From contig JAAVZI010000031.1 of NCBI GenBank assembly GCA_022791575.1, positions 1 to 39,249 of the forward strand: a stretch of 39,249 nucleotides of DNA. Direction: 5' to 3'. This DNA is from Lachnospiraceae bacterium (GTDB taxonomy: Bacteria > Bacillota > Clostridia > Lachnospirales > Lachnospiraceae). The notes under the pieces were generated by a model. It made no database searches, was not told where the DNA came from, and was given only the letters and a program-made list of their open reading frames with translations. Both the position numbers and the translations under genes were made by a program. Below, one piece after another: positions 8,173 to 17,574 of this stretch (within the stretch, counting starts at the first letter, position 1; every line of letters begins with the position of its first letter).

Positions 8173-8235
8173 AGGTGGTCCTTTCTTTTTTATTAAGGAA
8201 TGGTAAGTAACATGAAGTAAACTTACTGGTTTAAG

Positions 8236-8265
8236 GAACTGTTAAGAAATAACTGTGAAACAGTT
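8236..8265. promoter_or_regulatory. cluster of AACTGT/ACAGTT half sites upstream of the ABC operon
   Basis: GAACTGTT (8236-8243) is followed by AACTGTGAAACAGTT (8251-8265), itself a palindrome. Three related half sites in both orientations lie within 30 bp, about 65-95 bp upstream of the ATPase start. This is the kind of arrangement a dimeric regulator binds, but no regulator can be assigned. It could alternatively fold in the leader RNA. Confidence 0.35.
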
Positions 8266-8387
8266 CTTACGCAGGCTCTGTGCGGGATTGTGTGTTTGAT
8301 GATAGCCTTTTTAACAGGTAAGAATTGTTTAAATGGAGGTTATGTTAAATAGCCGCCTGTAGGGAAGCCTGCTGAAGTTACATGTGT

Positions 8388-8421
8388 ATTATACAGCAAA
8401 AGATATTAAGAAGTCCTTAAG
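8388..8421 (-). promoter_or_regulatory. candidate promoter of the ABC operon with 11-bp-period direct repeats
   Basis: On the minus strand a perfect TATAAT (8388-8393) is preceded, at the -35 position, by two direct CTTAA repeats whose starts are 11 bp apart (complement TTAAG at 8406-8410 and 8417-8421). No good TTGACA is present. A consensus -10, a weak -35 and direct repeats spaced by one helical turn are typical of promoters activated by OmpR/PhoB-family response regulators. An OmpR-type regulator is encoded at 20208-20915, but a link between the two is only a guess. Confidence 0.45.
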
Positions 8422-8609
8422 ACTTAAAAAAATAATGCGGTAAATACGTGGTTCTATAAGCTTTGTTACTAATTTGTTACTAACTGATATTCGTTTAAAC
8501 CATCTTAAAGCAATCAATTGAATATATATTTTCTCACAAAATTTGTCTTATCTTATTTATTTTATCGTTGGAAAATAGTTGAAAATTTAGTTTTTTTATT
8601 TCTCATTAA

Positions 8610-8741
8610 AATTCATCACCGCTGCAATCCCGGCAGATACTGCAGAAGCCAAAAGGCGAAATATTAACACTGTTAATTCTTTTCGGAACGTTTCTTGTTG
8701 CATTGCTTGCCTACATAGATAGGAATACCAAGCGAAAATAA
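8610..8741 (+). pseudogene. remnant of a holin-like small toxin (type I toxin family)
   Basis: The end of this open stretch reads GEILTLLILFGTFLVALLAY followed by IDRNTKRK and a stop. That is a single membrane helix with the FGTF..ALL.YID plus basic tail pattern I know from the ~30-40-residue putative holin-like toxins of Firmicutes. The frame is open from 8610 but contains no ATG, GTG or TTG, and there is no ribosome binding site, so it looks inactivated, or uses an unusual start such as CTG at 8640. An imperfect hairpin (TTACT/AGTAA around 8756-8770) follows, where such loci often carry the end of an antisense RNA. The rest of 8173-8931 contains the regulatory sites and a terminator listed separately. 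Confidence 0.45.
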
Positions 8742-8785
8742 ATAAGCCTACCTTGTTACTTGACCAGTAAGGCACCTTATATAGA

Positions 8786-8839
8786 AAAATAAAGTGTGCA
8801 GTTAGATTTGCTGTATTTCTAACTTACACACTTTATTTT
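8786..8839 (-). terminator. long hairpin terminator downstream of the giant surface protein gene
   Basis: AAAATAAAGTGTG (8786-8798) pairs perfectly with CACACTTTATTTT (8827-8839), and an inner GTTAGA/TCTAAC extends the stem. T-rich tracts follow on both strands, so it could stop transcription in either direction. It lies about 90 bp past the stop of the giant gene and just after the toxin-like remnant. Confidence 0.75.
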
Positions 8840-8931
8840 ACTTTAGAGGCTATAAAACGGTATTGACCGACAGCCCCCTGCTAATACTTTTACCTGGTTA
8901 CATTCTATTTACGATTCTACTGCTTATCCTA

Positions 8932-11900
8932 TTATGTATGATTTTTCCTTTTTCTCCTTTTATACATACTGCCGACAGCAGCTGCTCCTGAAATACACAA
9001 CAATGTAACCCACAATGCTACGTTTGAGTTATCTCCTGTCTTTGCACTTACGCTGCTATTGACAGCAGCCTTCGTGGTATTTGACTGGTTTGAAGATATA
9101 ATATCTGTCTTATTGCCTGAATTCAGATTATTTGGTGAAGTGCTCTGACCTGGTTCTTCGCTTCCTGCTGGCAGCATACTCTGACCTGGTTCTTCGCTTC
9201 CTGCCGGCGGAGTGCTCTGACCTGGTTCTTCGCTTCCTGCCGGCGGAGTGCTCTGACCTGGTTCTTCGCTTCCTGCTGGCGGAGTGCTCTGACCTGGCTC
9301 TTCACTACTCTGCGGCGGTTCTGTTTCGGTTGACGTTTTTTCCACTGTAATTTCTGCAGTAATCGGAATGATCGCTTTAGAAGGCAGCAGATTATAATTA
9401 TCAACCTGATCGCTGCTGCCGTCACCGTAAAGAACGGATGTCATATCAGTCGGCATTAAATATCCGCTGACTGATGTAGTTCCAGCACCAACGGCTTCAA
9501 TATAACCATCTTCGGATACTATGACACTCTCGTTTGAAGTTTCCGTCCAAACAGCCTTGAAGTCGCCTTTAAATTCTTTGGAGTTTTGTGCAAAGTCGCC
9601 GTTAATAACCAACTCAAGCTGTGCCTCATCCCCAGGCGCAAGCGTCACCTCTTCTGCCTTTGCATCCGCATTAATAATTGCAGCCTTTGCGCCAACCTCT
9701 TTGATTGCGTTTATTCTCTCCATCAAATATGCGTCTGCACTCACTGAAACCGTATTGTATGAAGTATAAACATTGCCCTCATTGATATCCATATAAAACT
9801 CAAGACTGTCTGTCACTGAACCGTCTTCTGCCACTGTTGTTACAAATTGATTCATATCAACCTGCACTTCATACGAAACCTCGCTTGTCTGGGAGGGCGC
9901 CAGTGAAGCCATATTCTGACTGCCAAGTTTCACCTTGTCGCCATTTGCATTTACATAGCCAAAATCAACGCTAAAATCGCCGGTTTCAAAAACAGTATTA
10001 TTCTCTAATTCACTGCTAAGCTGAACTTTACCGCGTTCTTCCATCTTTGCGGTTAATATTGGCGTAGCAAGCTGCATCTTTGGTTTTCCGCTGAACTGTT
10101 TTGTCGTCAGCACAACACCGTCATTTCTGTTCTTTACTGTCAGCGTATACGTATCGCTTAATGGAACCTGAGCCATAATCTTTGAGCTTTCGCCGCCGCG
10201 CAAAACAAATTCAGGCGCGTCAACTTCCTCTACTATGATCTCTATGTTTTCACTATCGGCGTCAGCGCTTGATGTATATTTCTTTTGTTTTGCCGCGCTG
10301 TCATAGACAAGTTTGCCATCCTTGTCGGTAATTTCCACCGACAAATCATGCGCTTTATTTAAGCTGTTGTTCTTAATATCAGCGCTTATGTCAACAAGCA
10401 CGCTGCCATCTTCTGCAAATACAGGATTCTCAAGCTGTTCTTCTTCAATCTCAATCTTATCGCTCGGCGTAAGCTGGCAGTAGACTAATTCCGACGTGTC
10501 GGCAAGCATTTCTCCGTCCTCGCCCAGTTGTTTCCTGGCGCCAAGAATATCTAATTTACCATCTTCTGCAATTGCAACGTCAAAATCGCCAATATAATAA
10601 TTTTCCATATCAGTGATTTGCACCGGAAGCGTTGAATCTCCATTCCGTGTGTTTTCCCGCACTGCATAAAGCTGAGATTCAATCTTTTTATTATCCTCCG
10701 GATCTCTGCATTGATCGCTGGAATAAACAATATAATTGTATACGCCGGTATTTTCGATTTTGAAATTCGAAATGCTGCTCTTTGTCTCGTCTGTTCCGGT
10801 TATAAATTCCACTACTGTATCTTCAGGTTCATAACCATCAGCGCCGTCTGCCGGCCTTGACTTGTCAACATAATATATTTTCGTAGTTCCGTCTTTTCCT
10901 GTCGTCTCTTTTAAGCAATGCTGAATAATATTAGAAATATTCAGACGTTTTACTCTTCCATCTTCGAGCCAGTATAAATAAACTCTTTCTTCCATCTGCG
11001 TGCCTTCTTCGTTTGCAGGCGTCATATATGTCGCAAACTGAATGTCGCTGATTGAAACGTTATTTGCCGCTGTCAAACGGATGGGATATTCGTACTTATC
11101 TTCTGCATAGTTATAAAGCTGCAAATAAAGATTCTGATTCTGACTGCCCGATGGTTCCACAGAGCCATTCTCTCCAACGGAATACGCAAACGCCGCATAT
11201 CCATTATAAGTCATAACGTCTCCCGCAGTGATGGAAGCGTCGTCTGCAACTGTAATAATCGAAGGGTCCGGCTGCCATCCATCTACCCAGAAACCATCCT
11301 CATCAAACTCTCCCGGCGTAATCACACAAGGCCCAAGAGATAAAAATTCCTGTCCATACCAGTTGCTCTCATACTCTGCAAACTGATCCGCTCCAATATT
11401 ATTTTTAATCTGCTCCGCTGTCTTTTCAGAGTATGTATCCTGCCATTTATCATTGGCAAAATCATACGTTCTGACTGCAATTTGTTCTTCTGGATAGAGC
11501 AAGTCTCCGGCAACTTCGCCTTCTGTCTGGTCAGACACATAATACTGGCTCTTTGTGTAATAAATCTTCATATACTCATTTGCGCCGTCATGATAGTAAG
11601 ATAAATGCGGATTTGTATCAGCCGCCTGATCTTCATTCGTTCTCTTAGTAATGTCCATTGCAGCGCCCATTGTATTTGTATCTGCCTGATAGAAACATCC
11701 TGACAAATTATATTTATTCAGGTTTGTTGATACATCTATCTCATCTTTAAGAGTCTCACAGGCATCAGACCATACAACAAGATAACCTTTGCTGCCGGCC
11801 TCACAAATAACCGGAAGTTCATCCGGCGTACCGTCATCGTCAAGAAGCTCTGGCTTAGACCATTCATTTCCGTCATAGACAGAATAGTATGCGCCGATTC

Positions 11901-14900
11901 TGTTTTCATTGCTTCTTCCCTCAACATTGTCAAGGAACGCAGCCAGATATTTTCCATTTCCTAAATTCTTCATTGTTACTTTTGAATTGTCATAGAAATG
12001 ATCCTGGAGAAGCGCCGCTTTCAAATCTTCGACTGAATCAGCTTTTCTGGTGCTCATCGCCTGCACCGTCGGCATCTTATCCGCTGGCGCGCTTCCCTGC
12101 CAAGCCGATCTTTGATCCATGTAAGAATAATCTCTCCATTCTTTGGCGGACGTAGGCGCATGCAGCATATCTGCTTCCTGATAAGCTTCCTCCATCTGCG
12201 CGCCGATTGACTGAACCTGCGCTCTGGCGTTTGCGCTGTTATCCGGATAAACATCCGGTTGATAATTGAGCGTGTATTGATCTTTCCAAATCGGAATATC
12301 TAAACCTAACACGGTCAGGCTGACAGACGGTTTAAAGTTGACCGTGCATTTATTGATCCAACCTGTCTTACTTTGCTTGGAAGCGTCCGTGTTATGCGCA
12401 AACTGCGCGTTCACTCCTACAAAAATACCTCCTCCAACGCCGATAAGCCCAGCCAGGCTTAGTTTTACATTGCCTGAAATATCGGTTACAATATCAAAGC
12501 TGCCCGTGTTTTCCATATCGCCGTTAATTAACAAATCCAGTGTGCTGTTCTCTGAAAGAATATACTCTTTGTCGTCCTTGGGATAAAAATACCATTTTAA
12601 CCCTGTCGCCCCATTCATCATATCCTTTGTATTGCCAGTGCTGAATTTCAAGCCGAATTTAAGCGCCAAAGGACCAACGTTTATTTTCCAATCATTACTG
12701 TAGGAGGCGACCACGCTGCCGAGGATCACAAAATTGTTAAATTTGTATTTTCCTGAATTGGCTCCTTTCTGAATCAATTTACAATCCATAATCATGCCAA
12801 CCTGCAGCCGAATGTCAAAAGCGCCGTCTTCAGCCACAGAAAAATCATCCTCGTTCACAAAGCCAAGCGCTGATGAATAGCCTTGCTCAATGCTTTTGAT
12901 TGCCAGCTGTTCATAGCCATAAATCTGCTGCGCAAAAGCTTCGTCCGTCTGGCCGACGCCCTGGAAAAAGGTATCGCCGACACCCACTGAAAACACATCG
13001 ATCAATTCATTGTCCGCATTCCTAAACGTGCCGGTTTCATTGCCCACCACATCCAAAGAGGCCATGAGTTTTGTGCTGATTCCTCCTAACGCCTTGATAA
13101 AGGCATTGGAAACGGCGCTTTCAACGCCTTGATAATTAAACATATACATGCCTTCAAGCTTCTCTGCAATCGTGATGGCAGTATGACGCTCAAAATACCC
13201 AACGCCGTTTTTATCGTACAATTTAACAGTAATGCAGTCTCCAACCTCAAGCGACGTCTGCTTGTTGTTTTTCGTCGGCATAGCCATTGGATTCATGGCA
13301 AATCTCATTGTGCCGCTGCTTGCCGCATTCACATCTGTCAGTTTCGTCGTCTGTTCTAAATCAGGTTTTTCCCGGCCGTCTTTATCATAAAATTTAATAA
13401 CCGCGTGGTTCGGCACATGGCCGCTGTCGCCCTGTACGTTCAGATTCAGGTAGTAGTTCGCGTCCTCAAGCGTGATATTGACCACATCTTTTTCAGCGCC
13501 TTGATAACGGTGTCCAGGCTCGCCCGCCAGGACGTCTTTTGTGATGTAACTGTTCGTTACTTTCAAATTATCATCCTCATTTACATTCAACAAAAAATCC
13601 CTTGTTGAACCTTCTGAGGATATATTTACGTTCGTTGCCAATGTCAGGGTGTCAAACTGCAGATAAGACGCAACATAATCGCCAACATTATAGTTTGGCT
13701 CAATTTCATATTGTCCCAAATTGTTTGTGGTTGCATTGTAGCCGCCAATATTTAGTTTCACGGCAACAGCGTTTGTTTCATTTACCTTATTGTTAAGACC
13801 AAACAATGGCGTTTCAGCGATTTTAACCGTTCCTTTTACTCCAACCTTGTTCACATCTTCCTGTTCCGCTCTGAATTTATATTGAATTTCTGTGTCTCCG
13901 TAATATGGATCAATATAAAGTGAATTTGTTTTGGAGGTATAGGTATTGGTTCTGCTATCCCCTTTTTGCCTGTATGTCCAATAGGTGTTGGTTCTGTATT
14001 TGATGCCATTCTCTTCAAAAACATCCTTGCCTTCTCCCAACACAACCTGCGCTATATATTTCGTGCCGAACAGTTTGCCTGGATCACTGGCTGAAAGAGA
14101 CTTTAATGTACATGGCGTCTTATAATTGCTTGTCCCGATCACTTCTCCTGTTGGATCTGCGGCGTTTGAGATCAGAATTGCGCCAACGTCTGCATTTGCT
14201 GCGCTCTCTTCTCCCGGCCGATAACGAATCACAACCTGCGGCTCCTTATAATACGCCATAATGGTCTTATCTTTTAATGTATCCGTTGTAAAAGTGCAGG
14301 TATACGGATCGTTTTCGCCCGGCGTATGCTTTGTCATTTTACCGCTGCTTTTAATTGTCTCTGTCACGGAATCTACCTTTAATTCCTGATCGCTTGGACA
14401 GGTCGCCGTAACCGAAATCTTGTCAATTGATTTACAATGTAACGTACTGTCGGCTTTAAATCCTTTCTGCCCCGATTTATCGCCGCTAAAAGAAATCATG
14501 CTCTTATTGTCGGCTTTAAACAAAACTGAAACGCTGGCTGTTTTGTAGACTGGCTTTACTTTTACCGTATAATTCGTATTTTTCAAATATGCGTCGTATT
14601 TATCGCGAAGCTTATTTAACACGTCATACATCTGACTGTAACTTGCGCCCGCTTTGCATGTGCCAACCTTACCGGAGACACCATCCAGATAGATCTCATA
14701 TCCATCAAAGCTCACACCGTCATTTAATGTGCCGGGCTCTGATAAACATTTGCTGCTTGACTGAACATTTTCGTATTTTAGCGTAACCTGACTCCAGGAC
14801 GCGTTGCCTTTCAGCGCATCGACCTTAAAAGTTGTAGAATCATTCTTGCTTGTATACAAATGGCCTGTAAGCGTCTGCTTCGCATCAGCGGATAGAAGCT

Positions 14901-16824
14901 TGATCGTATAATCAGGAATATAATACTGAACCCAGTTTAAGCGGTATCCGGCGTCTCTGCATAAACTATCCTCATTCGTATTTAAATGGAATCCGGCCGC
15001 CTTACTTTCCTGATATGTGATTGGAATATAGTAATCCGTATAATGTATTGTTCCTTTCGGGCTTTGCTTCTTACCTTCATCATTCGACATAGAATGACGG
15101 AATTTATATGATGAGTAAGAATCTGGTCCGTTGGCAAGATCCAGGCAGCCGTTTTTTGCATAATAATATAATAACCAGTTGTTAGACTCACCATACAAAG
15201 TCGTGTTAAAATCCATCATCGTCGCATAGAGCATATCACGCGTTACGTTACCTCCATAGTAACTGAAGCTGTCGTAACAGTTAGCGCTGCAGTCAAGATC
15301 AGACTTGGTATGTATATATGCGGTGGATCTTGAAGGGTCCAAATTTAATTTTGTCATAGAATACATAACGCCGCCAATGTTGACTCTTGACGTAATCTTA
15401 CCTGCCCTTACGTCAGCCAGCACATCCTGCGCTTTATACGCTGCATAGGAAGTCATTGTCGGATACTCAGAGCTTTGAAGCTGCACCGTCACGCTTTCCT
15501 TTCCCTCACTGGCATTGCCGCCAAGCTCGACGGTAAAACTTGTTCCAGGCATAGCATCTTCTAACAGAGGAATCCTGACTTTCTTCTCCGTCTCCTGCGG
15601 CGCAAAGCTTAAAACGCTCTGATCCTGCGGCTCATAGGCCACATTTGCCTCCGCCGTGTTGGAACGGGTCTGATAAATGGCTCCGGCATAATAGCCAAGT
15701 CCTGAAACGCGGGTAATGGTAAATTCCGCGTAGCCATCCTCGATCATGGCCGTTATCTCGCTGTCTTTCATTTCAAAGACAACGTCTTCCTCTTCATTGT
15801 CGGCGATTGTTATCTGAAAACGGCTGTTTTCGCCGAGCATGCCTACGCTTGCATTGCCAAGCAGCAGCGCGGCATTTTCTTCACTTTCCGCTATATCATT
15901 GTCAACTACATGAATATATACTTTCTTCTTGTATTCGCCAGGCGCAAAATTGATCGTCATGCTTGGCCCGTCCAATTCATTGATAAGCTGATTTTCCGCC
16001 TCTATGCTTGCTGCCTGCGCTGCCGTTTCCGACTGTCTGTCACGCCAGGTGTCGTTATCAACCTGCTCGCCTGTCTGCGCCGCATAGCTTTTGCGAAGAG
16101 ATGGTATAGATTCATCCTGGGCGGTCTGATATATCGCATCTGCATGTGAGTCCGCAGCACCGCCGGCTGCTTCTTCCATATGCTGTACATCTTCCTGCGT
16201 ATCAGCCGATTCACTTTGTGTGTCTATTTCATCATCTTTCTCCTCGTCAGAAACAGTTACTGCCTCATCTGTAACCGTGTTCCCAATTAATGCTCCTGCA
16301 ACATCAACCACATCAGCGACTTGAAGATTAGCTGTATCCTCTCCCATCTCCAACTCAGTAGCAGAATCTATGGCGTCCTCTGTAACTTCTGCTGTCTCAC
16401 TCTCAGTCACAGTTCTCTCTGCAATCGCCTGTTCCATCAACGTATTGACTGTTCCATCGGCTTCAAGCTTTGTCTTTTTTAAGCCTTCTTTGAGATAAAT
16501 TTCATAATCCTCTCCGTATTTTGCAGTCATATCCATGCACTTTAAATCAATAGCTGCTTCCTGTTCTGAATTTCCAAGACGCACCAGCCAAATTTCTTTG
16601 TCTGCGTCTCCTTCTTTCATAGAAGCTTCTGTTTCATAAAATGCAAAGGCTCCCTGCGGATAGCGGTCTGTATAGCCCGCCAACTCCAAACGAAGTGCCT
16701 CTTCCCGCGCAGCCGTCTCGTCCACCGCAGCCTGTATTGCATGTGCAGGCACAGCAAACTCACTAATTGTAAGTGCCGCCGCAAGAGTAAAAGAAGCAAT
16801 TTTCTTATAAATATTCTTTTTCAT
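8932..16824 (-). CDS. giant secreted wall-anchored surface protein with Calx-beta domains (2630 residues)
   Basis: The start is at 16824, where AAGGAGG precedes ATG by 10 bases; an upstream ATG at 16857 has no site. Residues 1-29 form a signal peptide (MKKNIYKKIASFTLAAAL, cleavage near PAHA). The first Calx-beta-like strands (about 60-108, YGEDYEIYL) and their continuation (about 285-320, MTINFAPGEYKKKVYIHVVD) are separated by ~180 acidic residues. A second Calx-beta domain follows at about 335-430. The middle is a long mosaic of beta-rich segments, including a stretch near 1670-1900 reminiscent of beta-propeller blades (YDGNEWSKPELL, GYLVVWSDA). The C terminus has five 12-residue SEEPGQSTPPAG-type repeats, then AKTGD, a hydrophobic helix and a basic tail. 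That arrangement is a sortase substrate, with AKTGD in place of the usual LPxTG. It probably acts as an adhesin or cell-surface scaffold; no catalytic domain was recognised. It is monocistronic. Confidence 0.85.
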   Translation of the reverse strand: MKKNIYKKIASFTLAAALTISEFAVPAHAIQAAVDETAAREEALRLELAGYTDRYPQGAFAFYETEASMKEGDADKEIWLVRLGNSEQEAAIDLKCMDMTAKYGEDYEIYLKEGLKKTKLEADGTVNTLMEQAIAERTVTESETAEVTEDAIDSATELEMGEDTANLQVADVVDVAGALIGNTVTDEAVTVSDEEKDDEIDTQSESADTQEDVQHMEEAAGGAADSHADAIYQTAQDESIPSLRKSYAAQTGEQVDNDTWRDRQSETAAQAASIEAENQLINELDGPSMTINFAPGEYKKKVYIHVVDNDIAESEENAALLLGNASVGMLGENSRFQITIADNEEEDVVFEMKDSEITAMIEDGYAEFTITRVSGLGYYAGAIYQTRSNTAEANVAYEPQDQSVLSFAPQETEKKVRIPLLEDAMPGTSFTVELGGNASEGKESVTVQLQSSEYPTMTSYAAYKAQDVLADVRAGKITSRVNIGGVMYSMTKLNLDPSRSTAYIHTKSDLDCSANCYDSFSYYGGNVTRDMLYATMMDFNTTLYGESNNWLLYYYAKNGCLDLANGPDSYSSYKFRHSMSNDEGKKQSPKGTIHYTDYYIPITYQESKAAGFHLNTNEDSLCRDAGYRLNWVQYYIPDYTIKLLSADAKQTLTGHLYTSKNDSTTFKVDALKGNASWSQVTLKYENVQSSSKCLSEPGTLNDGVSFDGYEIYLDGVSGKVGTCKAGASYSQMYDVLNKLRDKYDAYLKNTNYTVKVKPVYKTASVSVLFKADNKSMISFSGDKSGQKGFKADSTLHCKSIDKISVTATCPSDQELKVDSVTETIKSSGKMTKHTPGENDPYTCTFTTDTLKDKTIMAYYKEPQVVIRYRPGEESAANADVGAILISNAADPTGEVIGTSNYKTPCTLKSLSASDPGKLFGTKYIAQVVLGEGKDVFEENGIKYRTNTYWTYRQKGDSRTNTYTSKTNSLYIDPYYGDTEIQYKFRAEQEDVNKVGVKGTVKIAETPLFGLNNKVNETNAVAVKLNIGGYNATTNNLGQYEIEPNYNVGDYVASYLQFDTLTLATNVNISSEGSTRDFLLNVNEDDNLKVTNSYITKDVLAGEPGHRYQGAEKDVVNITLEDANYYLNLNVQGDSGHVPNHAVIKFYDKDGREKPDLEQTTKLTDVNAASSGTMRFAMNPMAMPTKNNKQTSLEVGDCITVKLYDKNGVGYFERHTAITIAEKLEGMYMFNYQGVESAVSNAFIKALGGISTKLMASLDVVGNETGTFRNADNELIDVFSVGVGDTFFQGVGQTDEAFAQQIYGYEQLAIKSIEQGYSSALGFVNEDDFSVAEDGAFDIRLQVGMIMDCKLIQKGANSGKYKFNNFVILGSVVASYSNDWKINVGPLALKFGLKFSTGNTKDMMNGATGLKWYFYPKDDKEYILSENSTLDLLINGDMENTGSFDIVTDISGNVKLSLAGLIGVGGGIFVGVNAQFAHNTDASKQSKTGWINKCTVNFKPSVSLTVLGLDIPIWKDQYTLNYQPDVYPDNSANARAQVQSIGAQMEEAYQEADMLHAPTSAKEWRDYSYMDQRSAWQGSAPADKMPTVQAMSTRKADSVEDLKAALLQDHFYDNSKVTMKNLGNGKYLAAFLDNVEGRSNENRIGAYYSVYDGNEWSKPELLDDDGTPDELPVICEAGSKGYLVVWSDACETLKDEIDVSTNLNKYNLSGCFYQADTNTMGAAMDITKRTNEDQAADTNPHLSYYHDGANEYMKIYYTKSQYYVSDQTEGEVAGDLLYPEEQIAVRTYDFANDKWQDTYSEKTAEQIKNNIGADQFAEYESNWYGQEFLSLGPCVITPGEFDEDGFWVDGWQPDPSIITVADDASITAGDVMTYNGYAAFAYSVGENGSVEPSGSQNQNLYLQLYNYAEDKYEYPIRLTAANNVSISDIQFATYMTPANEEGTQMEERVYLYWLEDGRVKRLNISNIIQHCLKETTGKDGTTKIYYVDKSRPADGADGYEPEDTVVEFITGTDETKSSISNFKIENTGVYNYIVYSSDQCRDPEDNKKIESQLYAVRENTRNGDSTLPVQITDMENYYIGDFDVAIAEDGKLDILGARKQLGEDGEMLADTSELVYCQLTPSDKIEIEEEQLENPVFAEDGSVLVDISADIKNNSLNKAHDLSVEITDKDGKLVYDSAAKQKKYTSSADADSENIEIIVEEVDAPEFVLRGGESSKIMAQVPLSDTYTLTVKNRNDGVVLTTKQFSGKPKMQLATPILTAKMEERGKVQLSSELENNTVFETGDFSVDFGYVNANGDKVKLGSQNMASLAPSQTSEVSYEVQVDMNQFVTTVAEDGSVTDSLEFYMDINEGNVYTSYNTVSVSADAYLMERINAIKEVGAKAAIINADAKAEEVTLAPGDEAQLELVINGDFAQNSKEFKGDFKAVWTETSNESVIVSEDGYIEAVGAGTTSVSGYLMPTDMTSVLYGDGSSDQVDNYNLLPSKAIIPITAEITVEKTSTETEPPQSSEEPGQSTPPAGSEEPGQSTPPAGSEEPGQSTPPAGSEEPGQSMLPAGSEEPGQSTSPNNLNSGNKTDIISSNQSNTTKAAVNSSVSAKTGDNSNVALWVTLLCISGAAAVGSMYKRRKRKNHT
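9142..9320 (-). repeat. 36-bp in-frame tandem repeat in the wall-spanning region
   Basis: Five copies of a 36-bp unit encode SEEPGQSTPPAG with small variants (the second-last protein copy has SMLPAG). DNA copies are nearly identical, differing by CTG/CCG-type changes, so copy number probably varies between strains. It encodes the proline- and glutamate-rich stalk just before the sorting signal. Translation and exact periodicity without spacers rule out a CRISPR array. Confidence 0.9.
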
Positions 16825-17159
16825 TTTATAAATTCCTCCTTGTCTTCGTAGCTGCATGATATATGGGGCTTTCCATTTTCCTCCTTCCTTATTTCACAAC
16901 CCCGCATACCGTCTATAAGGATTCCATTTCTAATGATGAATCCAATCGATAAAACAACATATATTATTCTATCATCATAAATGTTTTTTTTAAGCATTGT
17001 GGGATATTATATCGTTTTTCAGGGACAATATCACATAATACAATTAGTCAAAAAGTCCGGACGTCTTTTATATCAGCCAAATTGACACTTTTTATTTTTT
17101 CTTTAATACCCACATAAAGCCTTACGATTCCGTCTGTGACGATCATACAGAGGGCAGTA
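16825..17159. other. intergenic region upstream of the giant gene
   Basis: This stretch is divergent between the giant gene (minus) and the next plus-strand ORF. It is AT-rich and holds the giant gene's ribosome binding site. On the plus strand TTGACA (17082-17087) is followed after 17 bp by AATACC, a weak promoter candidate for the small ORF that follows. A TATAAT on the minus strand near 17007-17012 lacks a good -35. No coding sequence is supported here. Confidence 0.4.
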
Positions 17160-17348
17160 ATGTCTGTTGTAATAAAGCAATTGTCTTGCGATAACTCCGC
17201 TTTTTTATTGTCCCGTCACCCAAGTACAATACACCCGCAAAGAAAAAAACTTGCGTGGTTTCCTTTTCTGTTTTGTCTCGGTTTATTGACTGCTTCTTTG
17301 CTTATTGGTTTTATATTCTATGACCTTAAAAATGAGATTAAAAAATAA
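17160..17348 (+). CDS. possible small membrane protein (62 residues)
   Basis: The ORF from ATG at 17160 has a moderate GAGGG ribosome binding site five bases upstream. It encodes about 28 polar residues, one strongly hydrophobic helix (WFPFLFCLGLLTASLLIGFI) and a charged tail ending NEIKK. A candidate promoter lies at 17082-17110. I do not recognise the family. Length and the membrane helix plus lysine-rich tail look protein-like, but a chance ORF in an AT-rich gap is possible. Confidence 0.35.
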   Translation: MSVVIKQLSCDNSAFLLSRHPSTIHPQRKKLAWFPFLFCLGLLTASLLIGFIFYDLKNEIKK

Positions 17349-17482
17349 AAGTTCTACAGGGATTTGGTACTATTTTCAGTATTTAGGGAAACAGACAAGA
17401 CTTATATGAATTTAAAAAGTCCTTAAGAGTTTCCCAAAAAATATTTTTTTGCAGTCTAAATGACTCATTTACCTGCTATTTA

Positions 17483-17491
17483 TGTTATAAT
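17483..17491 (+). promoter_or_regulatory. extended -10 promoter for the GNAT gene
   Basis: TGTTATAAT contains a perfect TATAAT at 17486-17491 with the TG one base upstream that defines an extended -10 element. The -35 region (around TGACTC) is poor, which is common with extended -10 promoters. The predicted start of transcription is about 75 bp before the GNAT start codon. Confidence 0.55.
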
Positions 17492-17574
17492 ATTTAACAA
17501 GCGATCTGATAAACAAACTACATAAATCAAATTCAGGCACTTGCAAAACTTTACATGAATCGGAGGAAATGAAG

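Noticed and set aside
9142-9320. Regular 36-bp repeats as a CRISPR array
   Set aside because: Units are directly adjacent without spacers, divisible by three, and encode an in-frame SEEPGQSTPPAG stalk of the giant surface protein.
17534-17560. Fragment of the MITE-like repeat before the GNAT gene
   Set aside because: Only a CAGGCACTTGCAAAAC-type stretch resembles an arm; too short to separate from chance.
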